The translations under genes were made by a program, and so were the position numbers. A stretch of 64,000 nucleotides of DNA from JAKFDI01 sp036676235 (GTDB taxonomy: Bacteria; Pseudomonadota; Gammaproteobacteria; Burkholderiales; Burkholderiaceae_C): the NCBI GenBank assembly GCA_036676235.1, contig JAKFDI010000011.1:186001-250000 (forward strand). Direction: 5' to 3'. Shown here piece after piece: positions 1 through 8,770 of this stretch; position 1 is the first letter of the stretch, and each line of letters starts with the position of its first letter. Below the pieces are notes generated by a model, which searched no databases, was not told the origin of the DNA, and saw nothing but the letters and a program-made list of their open reading frames with translations.

Positions 1-1
1 G

Positions 2-448
2 ATCCCGCCGCTGCGCCACGAGATGGTGTACGCGCTCAAGCGAGATTTCCCCGCGCTGACCATCGTGCTCAACGGCGGCGTGACCACCGATGCGCAGATC
101 GGCGAACACTTGGCGCACGTCGACGGCGTGATGGTCGGCCGCGAGGCCTACCACCATCCGTGGCTGATGGCGGGGTGGGACGCGCGCTGGCTCGGCGGCG
201 AGCCCGAAGAGCCGCTCGAACGCGAGGCTGTCGAGCTGGCGATGGTCGACTACATGGCGCGGCAGTCAGCGCAGGGCGAGCCCTGGTCGCATGTGTCGCG
301 GCACATGCTCGGCTTACGCAACGGGCTCGCGGGGGCTCGGCGTTGGCGGCAGGTGTGGTCGGACCATCGGTTCAAGAGCGACCCGCCCCGCGAAGTCAGC
401 CGCCGTGCGCGTGGCGCGGCGGAAGAAGCGGCGGTAGCCGCCGGGTGA
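2..448 (+). CDS. dusA: tRNA-dihydrouridine synthase A, C-terminal part
   Basis: This is the last ~148 codons of a reading frame that enters from the left edge. Dus enzymes reduce specific uridines in the tRNA D-loop using FMN and NADPH. The segment contains the end of the TIM barrel with the FMN-phosphate-binding stretch NGGV followed about 20 residues later by GVMVGREAYHHPW, a sequence characteristic of the DusA subfamily. After it comes the small helical C-terminal domain (VSRHMLGLRNGLAGARRWRQ), which in the family contacts tRNA. The tail is alanine- and arginine-rich, as is usual in high-GC betaproteobacteria. The catalytic cysteine lies upstream of the window and cannot be checked. Identity as DusA rather than DusB/C rests on the AYHHPW motif. 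Confidence 0.93.
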   Translation: MPPLRHEMVYALKRDFPALTIVLNGGVTTDAQIGEHLAHVDGVMVGREAYHHPWLMAGWDARWLGGEPEEPLEREAVELAMVDYMARQSAQGEPWSHVSRHMLGLRNGLAGARRWRQVWSDHRFKSDPPREVSRRARGAAEEAAVAAG

Positions 449-501
449 CGACGCCAGCAAGAACGAGGCGCAGCGGCTGCGCCATCACGTGCCGTCTGCG
501 T

Positions 502-573
502 AAACCCTGAGGCGTTAAGCGCCTTTCGTTGCAAAACAGGCTGCAAATATTGCAACAGCCCTTGCGAGGGTTT
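502..573. repeat. Nested inverted repeats in the dusA-kinase intergenic region
   Basis: The 382-bp gap between dusA and the kinase gene (449-830) has no convincing gene. It contains a nested dyad: AAACCCT (502-508) pairs with AGGGTTT (567-573). Inside are a small GGCG/CGCC hairpin (511-523), GTTGCA/TGCAAC (528-533 with 551-556) and GGCTG/CAGCC (539-543 with 556-560). The last two overlap, so they are alternative pairings. No T-run follows, so it is not a standard terminator. It could be a structured 5' leader, a small RNA or a protein-binding site. Nothing else in the gap stands out. Confidence 0.4.
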
Positions 574-830
574 GGATCGCGTGAGCGCGTGCCCCCGCGC
601 AAGCAGTGAACAGAGGCCGGTCGGCACGGCACAAGCCCTAGGAGCCCGGCCGACGAGCTGCGTTTCGCCACTGGCACGGCACGTGCTCCCCCGCCCCGGG
701 GCGCCGGCCACGCACGGCTCGCTGCAGTCGCCACTCGCGCCGAAGAATCCGGCAGCGCCCCAGTCCTTGAGAGAACCCGATCGCGCGGTCGCCGTCGTTG
801 CGCCGTGCGTTTTCACGCATGGGGTATTCG

Positions 831-3800
831 ATGATCGTCCACGAAGACAAGGCGTTCCTGGCTCCGGCCGAGGAGCTTTCGGCGTTGCTCGAAGCCCTGA
901 CGGCCCTCAAGCGCGGCGACGCGACGGTGCGGCTGCCCGCGCACTGGGAGGGGCTCACCGGCAAGGTGGCCGACGTGTTCAACGACGTGGTCGAGCAGAA
1001 CGCCGCGATGGCCGGCGAGATCGCCCGGCTGCGGCGCGTCGTGGGCAAGGAGGGCAAGCTCAAGCAGCGTGCCTCGCTGCCCAACGCGCGCGGCTTCTGG
1101 GGCGAATCGGTCGACTGCATCAATGCGCTGATCGACGACCTCGTCTACCCCACCACCGAAGTCGCGCGGGTGATCGGCGCGGTGGCGCAAGGCGATTTGT
1201 CGAAGTCGATGGCGCTCGAGGTGGAAGGGCGCGAGCTGGAAGGCGAGTTCCTGCGCACGGCCAAGACCATCAACAAGATGGTCGACCAGCTCGGCAACTT
1301 CTCGGCCGAAGTGACGCGCGTGGCGCGCGAGGTGGGCACCGAGGGCAAGCTCGGCGGCCAGGCGAAGGTGAAGGGCGTGGCCGGCACCTGGAAGGACCTC
1401 ACCGATTCGGTGAACTCGATGGCCGGCAACCTGACCGACCAGGTGCGCAACATCGCCGACGTGACAACGGCGGTGGCGAAGGGCGACCTCTCCAAGAAGA
1501 TCGACGTGAACGTGAAGGGCGAGTTCCTCACGCTCAAGAACACCATCAACACGATGGTCGACCAGTTGCGCAGCTTCGCCTCGGAAGTGACACGCGTGGC
1601 GCGCGAGGTGGGCACCGAAGGCATGCTGGGCGGGCAAGCCCGGGTGGAGGGTGTGTCGGGCACCTGGAAGGACCTCACCGACTCGGTGAACTCGATGGCC
1701 GGCAACCTGACTTCTCAGGTGCGAAACATCGCCGATGTGACGAAAGCCGTGGCAGCCGGCGACCTCTCCAAGAAGATCACCGTCGACGGCAAGGGCGAAA
1801 TCCTCGAACTCAAAAACACCGTCAACACGCTCGTCGACCAGTTGCGCAGCTTCGCCGCCGAAGTGACGCGCGTGGCGCGCGAGGTGGGCACCGAAGGCAA
1901 GCTGGGCGGCCAGGCCGATGTGCAGGGCGTGGCCGGCACGTGGAAGGACCTGACGGAGTCGGTGAACTTCATGGCCGGCAACCTGACCTCGCAGGTGCGC
2001 AACATCGCGGAAGTCACGACGGCGGTGGCCGCGGGCGACTTGTCCAAGAAGATCACGGTGGACGTGAAGGGCGAGATCTCGGAGCTGAAGAACACCATCA
2101 ACACGATGGTCGACCAGCTGCGCAGCTTCGCCGCCGAAGTGACGCGCGTGGCGCGCGAGGTGGGCACCGAAGGCAAGCTGGGCGGCCAGGCGGACGTGCA
2201 GGGCGTGGCCGGCACCTGGAAAGACCTCACCGATTCGGTGAACTCGATGGCCTCGAACCTCACGAGCCAGGTGCGCAACATCGCCGATGTGACCAAGGCG
2301 GTGGCGGCCGGCGACCTTTCCAAGAAGATCACCGTCGACGTGAAGGGCGAGATCCTCGAACTCAAGGCGACGATCAACACGATGGTCGACCAGCTCTCGT
2401 CGTTTGCCGCGGAAGTGACGCGCGTGGCGCGCGAGGTGGGCACCGAAGGCAAGCTGGGCGGGCAGGCCGATGTGCAGGGCGTGGCCGGCACGTGGAAGGA
2501 TCTCACCGAGTCGGTGAACTCGATGGCCTCCAACCTCACGTCGCAGGTGCGAAACATCGCTGACGTGACCAAGGCTGTGGCAGCCGGTGACCTGTCGAAG
2601 AAGATCACGGTGGACGTGAAGGGCGAGATCCTGGAACTCAAGGCCACCATCAACACCATGGTGGATCAGTTGCGAAGCTTTGCCGCCGAAGTGACGCGCG
2701 TGGCGCGCGAGGTGGGCACCGAAGGCAACCTCGGTGGGCAGGCCGACGTGCAGGGCGTGGCCGGCACGTGGAAGGACCTCACCGAATCGGTGAACTTCAT
2801 GGCGGGCAACCTGACCTCTCAGGTACGCAACATCGCGGAAGTCACGACGGCGGTGGCAGCGGGCGACTTGTCCAAGAAGATCACGGTGGACGTGAAGGGC
2901 GAAATCTCCGAGCTGAAGAACACCATCAACACGATGGTGGATCAACTCCGCAGCTTTGCCGCCGAAGTGACGCGCGTGGCGCGCGAGGTGGGCACCGAGG
3001 GCAAGCTCGGCGGGCAAGCGGAAGTGCAGGGCGTGGCCGGCACCTGGAAGGACCTCACGGACAACGTGAACCTGATGGCCTCCAACCTCACGAGCCAGGT
3101 GCGCAACATCGCCGACGTGACCAAGGCGGTGCAGGCCGGCGACCTCTCCAAGAAGATCACGGTGGACGTGAAGGGTGAGATCTCCGAGCTCAAGCGCACC
3201 ATCAACACCATGGTCGACCAGCTCTCGTCGTTCGCCGCGGAAGTGACGCGCGTGGCGCGCGAGGTGGGCACCGAAGGGCGGCTCGGCGGGCAGGCGCAGG
3301 TGCCGGGCGTGTCGGGCACGTGGAAGGACCTGACCGACAACGTGAACTCCATGGCCGGCAACCTGACCGGCCAGGTGCGCGGCATCGCCAAGGTGGTGAG
3401 CGCGGTGGCCTGGGGCGACCTGCAGCAAAAGCTCACGGTGGACGCCAAGGGCGAGATCGCGGCACTCGCCGACACCATCAACAGCATGACGGACACGCTG
3501 GCCACCTTCGCCGACCAGGTGACCAGTGTGGCGCGCGAGGTGGGCGTGGAAGGCAAGCTCGGCGGCCAGGCCAAGGTGCCCGGCGCCGCCGGCACCTGGA
3601 AGGGGCTGACGGAGAACGTGAACAACCTCGCGGCCAACCTCACGACGCAGGTTCGCGCGATTGCCGAGGTGGCCACCGCCGTGACGCAGGGCGACCTCAC
3701 GCGCTCCATCACCGTGCAGGCCAAGGGCGAGGTCGCTTCCTTGAAGGACACGATCAACGAGATGATCCGCAACCTCAAGGACACCACGCAGAAGAACACC

Positions 3801-6593
3801 GAGCAGGATTGGCTCAAGACCAACCTCGCCAAGTTCAGCCGCATGCTGCAGGGTCAGAAGGACCTGGTCACGGTGGGCCAGCTCATCCTGTCGGAGTTGG
3901 CGCCGGTGGTCGGTGCGCAGCAGGCCGAGTTCTACGTGCTGCGCGGCGGCGCCATGGCCGCACCCAAGCTCAAGCTGTTCGCGAGCTACGCCTCCGGCGG
4001 GCAGGATTCGCACGGCAAGGAACTGCAGCTCGGCGAGGGCCTCGTCGGCCAATGCGCCATCGATGCGCAGAAGATCTGGCTGACCAACGTGCCGAGCACC
4101 GCGTTCCGCGTGGCCACGGGCCTGTCCGAGGGCGCGGCGATGGACGTGCTGGTGCTGCCCGTAATCTTCGAGGGCCAGGTGCGCGGCGTGCTGGAACTCG
4201 CGTCGCTCGAACGCTTCAGCTCGACGCACGAAGCCTTTCTCGACCAGCTCACCGAATCGATCGGCATCGTGCTCAACACGATCGAGGCCAACATGCGAAC
4301 GGAAGACCTGCTCACGCAGTCGCAGTCGCTGGCCGAGGAACTGCAGAACCGCCAGGAGGAGCTGCAGCAGACCAACGAGGAACTGCAGGAGAAGGCCCGC
4401 CTGCTCGCCCACCAGAACCAGGAGGTGGAGCGCAAGAACAGCGAGGTCGAGCAGGCCCGCCAGGCGCTGGAAGAGAAGGCCGAGCAACTCGCGCTCACCT
4501 CGAAGTACAAGAGCGAGTTCCTCGCCAACATGTCGCATGAGCTGCGCACGCCGCTCAACAGCCTGCTGATCCTGTCGGACCAGCTGTGCAAGAACAGCGA
4601 AGGCAATCTCACCTCGCGGCAGGTGGAGTTTGCGAAAACCATCCACCTCTCGGGCAACGACCTGCTGATGCTCATCAACGACATCCTCGACCTGTCGAAG
4701 ATCGAGTCGGGCACGGTGGCGGTGGACGTGAGCGAACTGCGGCTCGACGACCTCAGCCGCTCGGTCGACCGCAGCTTCCGCCACATCGCCGAGTCCAAGC
4801 AGGTCGGCTTCCAGATCGATGTGCGTCCGCCGCTGCCGAAGAACGTGGTTACCGACGTGAAGCGCCTGCAGCAGATCGTGAAGAACCTGCTGTCCAATGC
4901 CTTCAAGTTCACGCACCAGGGCAAGGTGACGCTGAGCATCTCGGTCGCCGAGGGCGGCTGGTCGCCCGACAACGAGCAGCTGCAGCGTGCCTCGCAGGTG
5001 GTGGCCTTCGCCGTCTCGGACACCGGCATCGGCATCTCGCCCGACAAGCAGCAGATCATCTTCGAGGCCTTCCAGCAGGCCGACGGCTCCACCTCGCGCA
5101 AGTACGGCGGCACGGGCCTCGGGCTCGCGATCAGCCGCGAGCTGTCGCGCCTGCTCGGCGGCGAGATCCGCCTCACCAGCGCGCCGGGCAAGGGCAGCAC
5201 CTTCACGCTGTTCCTGCCGCAGAGCTACAACCCGATGCGCAGCGGCCGCGCCGGGCGCCTGAGCGCGCCCGATACCACGCCCGCCGCGCTGCACGAACGC
5301 CATGCCGTGGCCGCCGACCGTGCGATGCCGACCCTCGAATCCGGCGGCATGAGCGCGCTGGCCGGCGACGACGAGCCGCACTGGGAGAACCTTGCCGACG
5401 ACGACCGCGGCGATCTCGCGCGCGGCGACAAGGTGCTGCTGATCGTCGAGAACGACCTCGCGTTCGCGCGGCTGCTGCTCGATGCGGCACGGGTCAGCGG
5501 CTTCAAGGGACTCGTGAGCACCAGCGGTGCCGCAGCGCTCTTGATGACGCGCGAGTACCAGCCCTCGGTCATCACGCTCGACATCCACCTTCCGGACATG
5601 GAGGGCTGGCGCATTCTCGAGCGGCTCAAGAGCGATCTCGAGACGCGCCACATTCCGATCTGCGTCGTGTCCACCGACGACTCGCGCCCGCGCGCCCTGG
5701 CCTCGGGCGCGGTCGGCTTCCTCACCAAGCCGCTGCAATCGGCCGACGTGCTCGACCAGGTGCTGACCGACCTGTACCAGTTCGCCGCCCGCTCGGCCAA
5801 GAAGCTGCTCGTGCTGATGGAAGACACTCCGCTGCGCGAGCGCTACGTCGAATGCCAGGAGGGCGAGACCGACATCGTGATCGCCGCAACGGCCGCCGAG
5901 GCGCGCGCCGAGCTGGCCGGCGGCGATGTCGACTGCATGGTGTGCGACGGCCACCTCGCCGACTTCGGCCCCGAAGACGTGATCGAGCTGCTGGAGCGGC
6001 GCCCGCTGGTGCGGCAACTGCCCATCGTGCTGCACTGCAGCCACCACGAGGACGCGGCGGCGAAATGGAAGCGCGGCCACGGCGCATTCGCCCTGCGCGA
6101 GGCGCGCAGCATCGAGCAACTGCTGGACGCCACCGCGTTCTTCCTGCACCGTGGCACGGGCGACATGTCGGAGCCCGAGCGCCAGTCGGTGCAGGCGCTG
6201 CATGAGGGGCGGCGCGCGCTCGAAGGCCGCAAGGCGCTGATCGTCGACGACGACATGCGCAATATCTTCGCCCTCGCGACAGTGCTCGACGAGCACGGCA
6301 TGGTGATCGTCTCGGCCGACAACGGCCAAGATGCGGTGCGCATTGTCGAGACCGACCCGAGCATCGACATCGTGCTGATGGACATCATGATGCCGGAGAT
6401 GGATGGCATCGCCACCATGAAAGCCATGCGCCGGCTGCCGCGCGGCAAGAGCCTGCCCATCATCGCCGTGACCGCCAAGGCGATGAAGGGTGACCGCGAG
6501 AAATGCATTGACGCCGGTGCCTGGGACTACCTCTCCAAACCGGTCGACACCACCTACCTGCTCACGGTGCTCAAGGGCTGGCTGTGGAACTGA
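831..6593 (+). CDS. Giant poly-HAMP hybrid histidine kinase with three receiver domains
   Basis: The protein is about 1,920 residues, with no signal peptide or membrane helix, so it should be cytoplasmic. Order: a short N-terminal helical region; about ten tandem HAMP-type units (residues ~100-985), nine of them in 92-residue repeats carrying GTWKDLT and GDLSKKITVD; a GAF domain (~1015-1155); a Gln/Glu-rich coiled coil (~1160-1225); HisKA with MSHELRTPLNS (His ~1236); HATPase_c with DTGIGIS and GGTGLGLAIS; then three receiver domains. REC1 (Asp ~1584) and REC3 (Asp ~1851, VDDD and LMDIMMP) look complete. REC2 keeps an Asp (~1706) but has FALREA where the conserved Lys should be. The architecture resembles fungal group III (Nik1/Os-1) kinases, which respond to osmotic stress. 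I chose ATG 831 because GGGG lies 6 nt upstream; an in-frame ATG at 819 is possible. It overlaps the next kinase gene by 10 nt. Confidence 0.93.
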   Translation: MIVHEDKAFLAPAEELSALLEALTALKRGDATVRLPAHWEGLTGKVADVFNDVVEQNAAMAGEIARLRRVVGKEGKLKQRASLPNARGFWGESVDCINALIDDLVYPTTEVARVIGAVAQGDLSKSMALEVEGRELEGEFLRTAKTINKMVDQLGNFSAEVTRVAREVGTEGKLGGQAKVKGVAGTWKDLTDSVNSMAGNLTDQVRNIADVTTAVAKGDLSKKIDVNVKGEFLTLKNTINTMVDQLRSFASEVTRVAREVGTEGMLGGQARVEGVSGTWKDLTDSVNSMAGNLTSQVRNIADVTKAVAAGDLSKKITVDGKGEILELKNTVNTLVDQLRSFAAEVTRVAREVGTEGKLGGQADVQGVAGTWKDLTESVNFMAGNLTSQVRNIAEVTTAVAAGDLSKKITVDVKGEISELKNTINTMVDQLRSFAAEVTRVAREVGTEGKLGGQADVQGVAGTWKDLTDSVNSMASNLTSQVRNIADVTKAVAAGDLSKKITVDVKGEILELKATINTMVDQLSSFAAEVTRVAREVGTEGKLGGQADVQGVAGTWKDLTESVNSMASNLTSQVRNIADVTKAVAAGDLSKKITVDVKGEILELKATINTMVDQLRSFAAEVTRVAREVGTEGNLGGQADVQGVAGTWKDLTESVNFMAGNLTSQVRNIAEVTTAVAAGDLSKKITVDVKGEISELKNTINTMVDQLRSFAAEVTRVAREVGTEGKLGGQAEVQGVAGTWKDLTDNVNLMASNLTSQVRNIADVTKAVQAGDLSKKITVDVKGEISELKRTINTMVDQLSSFAAEVTRVAREVGTEGRLGGQAQVPGVSGTWKDLTDNVNSMAGNLTGQVRGIAKVVSAVAWGDLQQKLTVDAKGEIAALADTINSMTDTLATFADQVTSVAREVGVEGKLGGQAKVPGAAGTWKGLTENVNNLAANLTTQVRAIAEVATAVTQGDLTRSITVQAKGEVASLKDTINEMIRNLKDTTQKNTEQDWLKTNLAKFSRMLQGQKDLVTVGQLILSELAPVVGAQQAEFYVLRGGAMAAPKLKLFASYASGGQDSHGKELQLGEGLVGQCAIDAQKIWLTNVPSTAFRVATGLSEGAAMDVLVLPVIFEGQVRGVLELASLERFSSTHEAFLDQLTESIGIVLNTIEANMRTEDLLTQSQSLAEELQNRQEELQQTNEELQEKARLLAHQNQEVERKNSEVEQARQALEEKAEQLALTSKYKSEFLANMSHELRTPLNSLLILSDQLCKNSEGNLTSRQVEFAKTIHLSGNDLLMLINDILDLSKIESGTVAVDVSELRLDDLSRSVDRSFRHIAESKQVGFQIDVRPPLPKNVVTDVKRLQQIVKNLLSNAFKFTHQGKVTLSISVAEGGWSPDNEQLQRASQVVAFAVSDTGIGISPDKQQIIFEAFQQADGSTSRKYGGTGLGLAISRELSRLLGGEIRLTSAPGKGSTFTLFLPQSYNPMRSGRAGRLSAPDTTPAALHERHAVAADRAMPTLESGGMSALAGDDEPHWENLADDDRGDLARGDKVLLIVENDLAFARLLLDAARVSGFKGLVSTSGAAALLMTREYQPSVITLDIHLPDMEGWRILERLKSDLETRHIPICVVSTDDSRPRALASGAVGFLTKPLQSADVLDQVLTDLYQFAARSAKKLLVLMEDTPLRERYVECQEGETDIVIAATAAEARAELAGGDVDCMVCDGHLADFGPEDVIELLERRPLVRQLPIVLHCSHHEDAAAKWKRGHGAFALREARSIEQLLDATAFFLHRGTGDMSEPERQSVQALHEGRRALEGRKALIVDDDMRNIFALATVLDEHGMVIVSADNGQDAVRIVETDPSIDIVLMDIMMPEMDGIATMKAMRRLPRGKSLPIIAVTAKAMKGDREKCIDAGAWDYLSKPVDTTYLLTVLKGWLWN
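1311..3794 (+). repeat. Nine tandem 276-bp coding repeats (HAMP array)
   Basis: Nine units of exactly 276 bp begin at 1311, 1587, 1863, 2139, 2415, 2691, 2967, 3243 and 3519. Each opens with GTGAC(G/A)CGCGTGGCGCG or a close variant and encodes one 92-residue HAMP repeat. The central six units are nearly identical in DNA, with long uninterrupted matches. The last two units are more diverged (for example VEGKLGGQAKVPGAAGTWKG at the protein level), as expected if the middle of the array is homogenised by recombination. Unit length is a multiple of three, so gain or loss of units keeps the frame open. Confidence 0.95.
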
Positions 6594-8767
6594 ACGCGCA
6601 GTCCACCCAACCGGGCGACTTGGTGGCCGCAGCCGCCAAGTCGAACATCCTCATCGTCGACGACCTGCCGGAGAAGCTGCTCGTCTTCGGCACCGTGCTC
6701 GAAGACCTGGGCCAGAACCTCGTGTTCGTGCGCTCGGGTGCCGATGCACTGCGCGAGGTGCTGCAGCGCGAGTTCGCGGTGATCCTGCTCGACGTCAACA
6801 TGCCCGACATCGACGGCTTCGAGACCGCAAGCCTGATCCGCCGCTACAAGCGCTCGGCGCACACGCCGATCATCTTCATCACCGCCTTTGCGGACGAAAT
6901 CCAGACGGCGCGCGGCTACTCGCTCGGCGCCGTGGACTACATCCTCTCGCCGGTGGTGCCCGAGGTGCTGCGCAGCAAGGTGAAGGTGTTCGTCGAGCTG
7001 CATTCGATGCAGCGCCGCCTGCGCGACCAGGCCGACGAGCGCGTGGCCCGCGTGGCCGCAGAAACCGCACGGCGCCTGGCCGAGGACGCCGGGCGGCGCT
7101 CGCAATTCCTCTCGAACGCGAGCCGCGTGCTCGGCGGCTCGCTCGACCGCGACGTGGGCATGCACCGGCTGGCCGAACTGCTGGTGCCTGAACTCGCCGC
7201 CTTCGCCGCGCTCGCGCTCGTCGACGAGCAGGGCGAGCTGCAGCCGGTGGTGACGGCCGGGCCGGCGACCGCACACGCGCAAGCGCCTCCGCCGGAGCCG
7301 GCATTGCGGGCGATGCGGGAAGCCTTCGCGAGCCGGCGGCGCGTGACGCGCGAGCTTGCGGACACCGAGAACCCGGATGGGCCCGACGCACCGCCGCTGC
7401 AACGCCTCGCCGCCGTGCCGATGGTGATCGGCGACCGCGCGCTTGGCGCCTTGCTCGTCGCAGCGCCGCGCGAGGCGCCGGGCCAGAGCCCGCGCGACTG
7501 GGATCTTCTCGAAGACCTGGCCGACCGCGCCGCCATCGCCTTCGAGAACGCCCAGCTCTACCGCAGCCTGCAAGCAGAAATCATCGAGCGGCGTGCCGCC
7601 GAGACCGAGTTGCAGGACGCGAGCCGCCGCAAGGACGAATTCCTCGCCATGCTGTCGCACGAGCTGCGCAACCCGCTCGCGCCGATTCGCAACGCGCTCG
7701 AAGTGGTGCGCCGCATCGCGCCGCCCGATTCCAAGCTCACCTGGGCCGGCGACGTGATGGACCGGCAGGTGCGCCACCTCACGCGGCTGGTCGAAGAGCT
7801 GCTCGATGTGGCGCGCATCAGCCAGGGAAAGATTTCGCTGAACCGCGAGCCGGTGGATCTGAACGCCGTCATCGCCCACAGCGTGGAGACGGCACAGCCC
7901 TTCGTCGACGCGCGCGGGCATGGGCTGCAGGTGCAGTTGCCACACACGCCGGTGTTTCTGCAGGGCGACTTCGCCCGCCTCGCGCAGGTGGTGGGCAACC
8001 TGCTGCACAACGCCGCCAAGTTCAGCCAGGAGGGCGGGCGCATCCATCTCGCGCTGTGGGTGGAAGACGGCAACGCGGTGATCGCCGTGCGCGACGAAGG
8101 CATCGGCATCGACGCCACCTTGCTGCCGCGCATCTTCGATCTCTTTTCGCAAGGCAGCCGTTCGCTCGACCGCAGCCAGGGCGGTCTCGGCGTCGGCCTC
8201 ACGCTGGTGAGGCGGCTGGTGGAACTTCACGGCGGCCGCGTGGAAGCGCTGAGCGAAGGCTCCGACCGTGGCGCTGAGTTCCGCGTGCACATTCCGTGCA
8301 TCAGCGTGGTGGGCAGCGGCGACGGCGATGCGTCCCCAGTGCAAGCGCCTTCGCCCTCCGGCGGGCGCCGGGTGCTGATCGTCGACGACAACCACGACGC
8401 CGCCGACAGCGTGGCGCAGTTTCTCCAGCTCGAAGGCCACGAGGTGAAGACGGTGGGCGACGGCATGCAGGCCATTGCCTGCGTGCCGGTGTTCGCGCCG
8501 CAGGTCGTGGTGCTCGACATCGGCCTGCCGGTGCTCAGCGGCTACGAGGTCGCCAAGCGCCTGCGCGAGATGCCGGCCACGCGCGATGCACTGATCGTGG
8601 CGCTCACCGGCTATGGGCAGAAGGAGGACAAGCAGCGGGCGCTGGAGTCGGGCTTCGACCACCACTTCGTGAAGCCCACCGACCCGCATGCGCTGACCGC
8701 GCTGATCGCACGCTGGACCAGCGAAATCGCTGACAAGGGCGGCGCGGCCGACAGCGCGGCGCGCTGA
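6584..8767 (+). CDS. Hybrid histidine kinase (REC-GAF-HisKA-HATPase-REC)
   Basis: The protein is 727 residues and has no membrane segments. An N-terminal receiver (NILIVDDLPEK, phospho-acceptor LLDVNMP Asp70, switch residues FITAF) is followed by a helical linker, a GAF-like domain (~165-335), HisKA with LSHELRNPLAP (His ~359), HATPase_c with DEGIGID and a QGGLGVGLTLV lid, and a C-terminal receiver (RRVLIVDDN, Asp ~645 in VVLDIGLP, Lys in HFVKP). The GTG start lies inside the last codons of the upstream poly-HAMP kinase (10-nt overlap), so the two are almost certainly translationally coupled and may form one phosphorelay. The N-terminal receiver could take phosphate from the upstream kinase, while the C-terminal one passes it on. 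No DNA-binding output domain is present in either protein, so the final response regulator is elsewhere. Confidence 0.93.
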   Translation: MELNAQSTQPGDLVAAAAKSNILIVDDLPEKLLVFGTVLEDLGQNLVFVRSGADALREVLQREFAVILLDVNMPDIDGFETASLIRRYKRSAHTPIIFITAFADEIQTARGYSLGAVDYILSPVVPEVLRSKVKVFVELHSMQRRLRDQADERVARVAAETARRLAEDAGRRSQFLSNASRVLGGSLDRDVGMHRLAELLVPELAAFAALALVDEQGELQPVVTAGPATAHAQAPPPEPALRAMREAFASRRRVTRELADTENPDGPDAPPLQRLAAVPMVIGDRALGALLVAAPREAPGQSPRDWDLLEDLADRAAIAFENAQLYRSLQAEIIERRAAETELQDASRRKDEFLAMLSHELRNPLAPIRNALEVVRRIAPPDSKLTWAGDVMDRQVRHLTRLVEELLDVARISQGKISLNREPVDLNAVIAHSVETAQPFVDARGHGLQVQLPHTPVFLQGDFARLAQVVGNLLHNAAKFSQEGGRIHLALWVEDGNAVIAVRDEGIGIDATLLPRIFDLFSQGSRSLDRSQGGLGVGLTLVRRLVELHGGRVEALSEGSDRGAEFRVHIPCISVVGSGDGDASPVQAPSPSGGRRVLIVDDNHDAADSVAQFLQLEGHEVKTVGDGMQAIACVPVFAPQVVVLDIGLPVLSGYEVAKRLREMPATRDALIVALTGYGQKEDKQRALESGFDHHFVKPTDPHALTALIARWTSEIADKGGAADSAAR

Positions 8768-8770
8768 CGC

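Noticed and set aside
502..573. Integron attC site or tRNA gene
   Set aside because: No GTTRRRY/RYYYAAC boxes, no CCA-type acceptor or T-loop sequence.
600..760. Cobalamin-riboswitch-like pieces (GCCACTG and GC-rich blocks) before the kinase
   Set aside because: The B12-box and the order of elements do not fit, and the downstream gene is unrelated to cobalamin.
572..2563. 663-codon frame on the plus strand overlapping the start of the kinase
   Set aside because: It is an out-of-frame reading of the same 276-bp repeats (GARGGHR repeats), not a protein family.
1311..3794. Regular repeats suggesting a CRISPR array
   Set aside because: Units are 276 bp with no spacers and lie inside an intact coding frame.
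813..6329. 1,838-codon open frame on the minus strand opposite the poly-HAMP kinase
   Set aside because: The plus-strand product has clear domains; the antisense frame is a byproduct of strong third-position GC bias and the repeats, with low-complexity His/Arg/Gly content.
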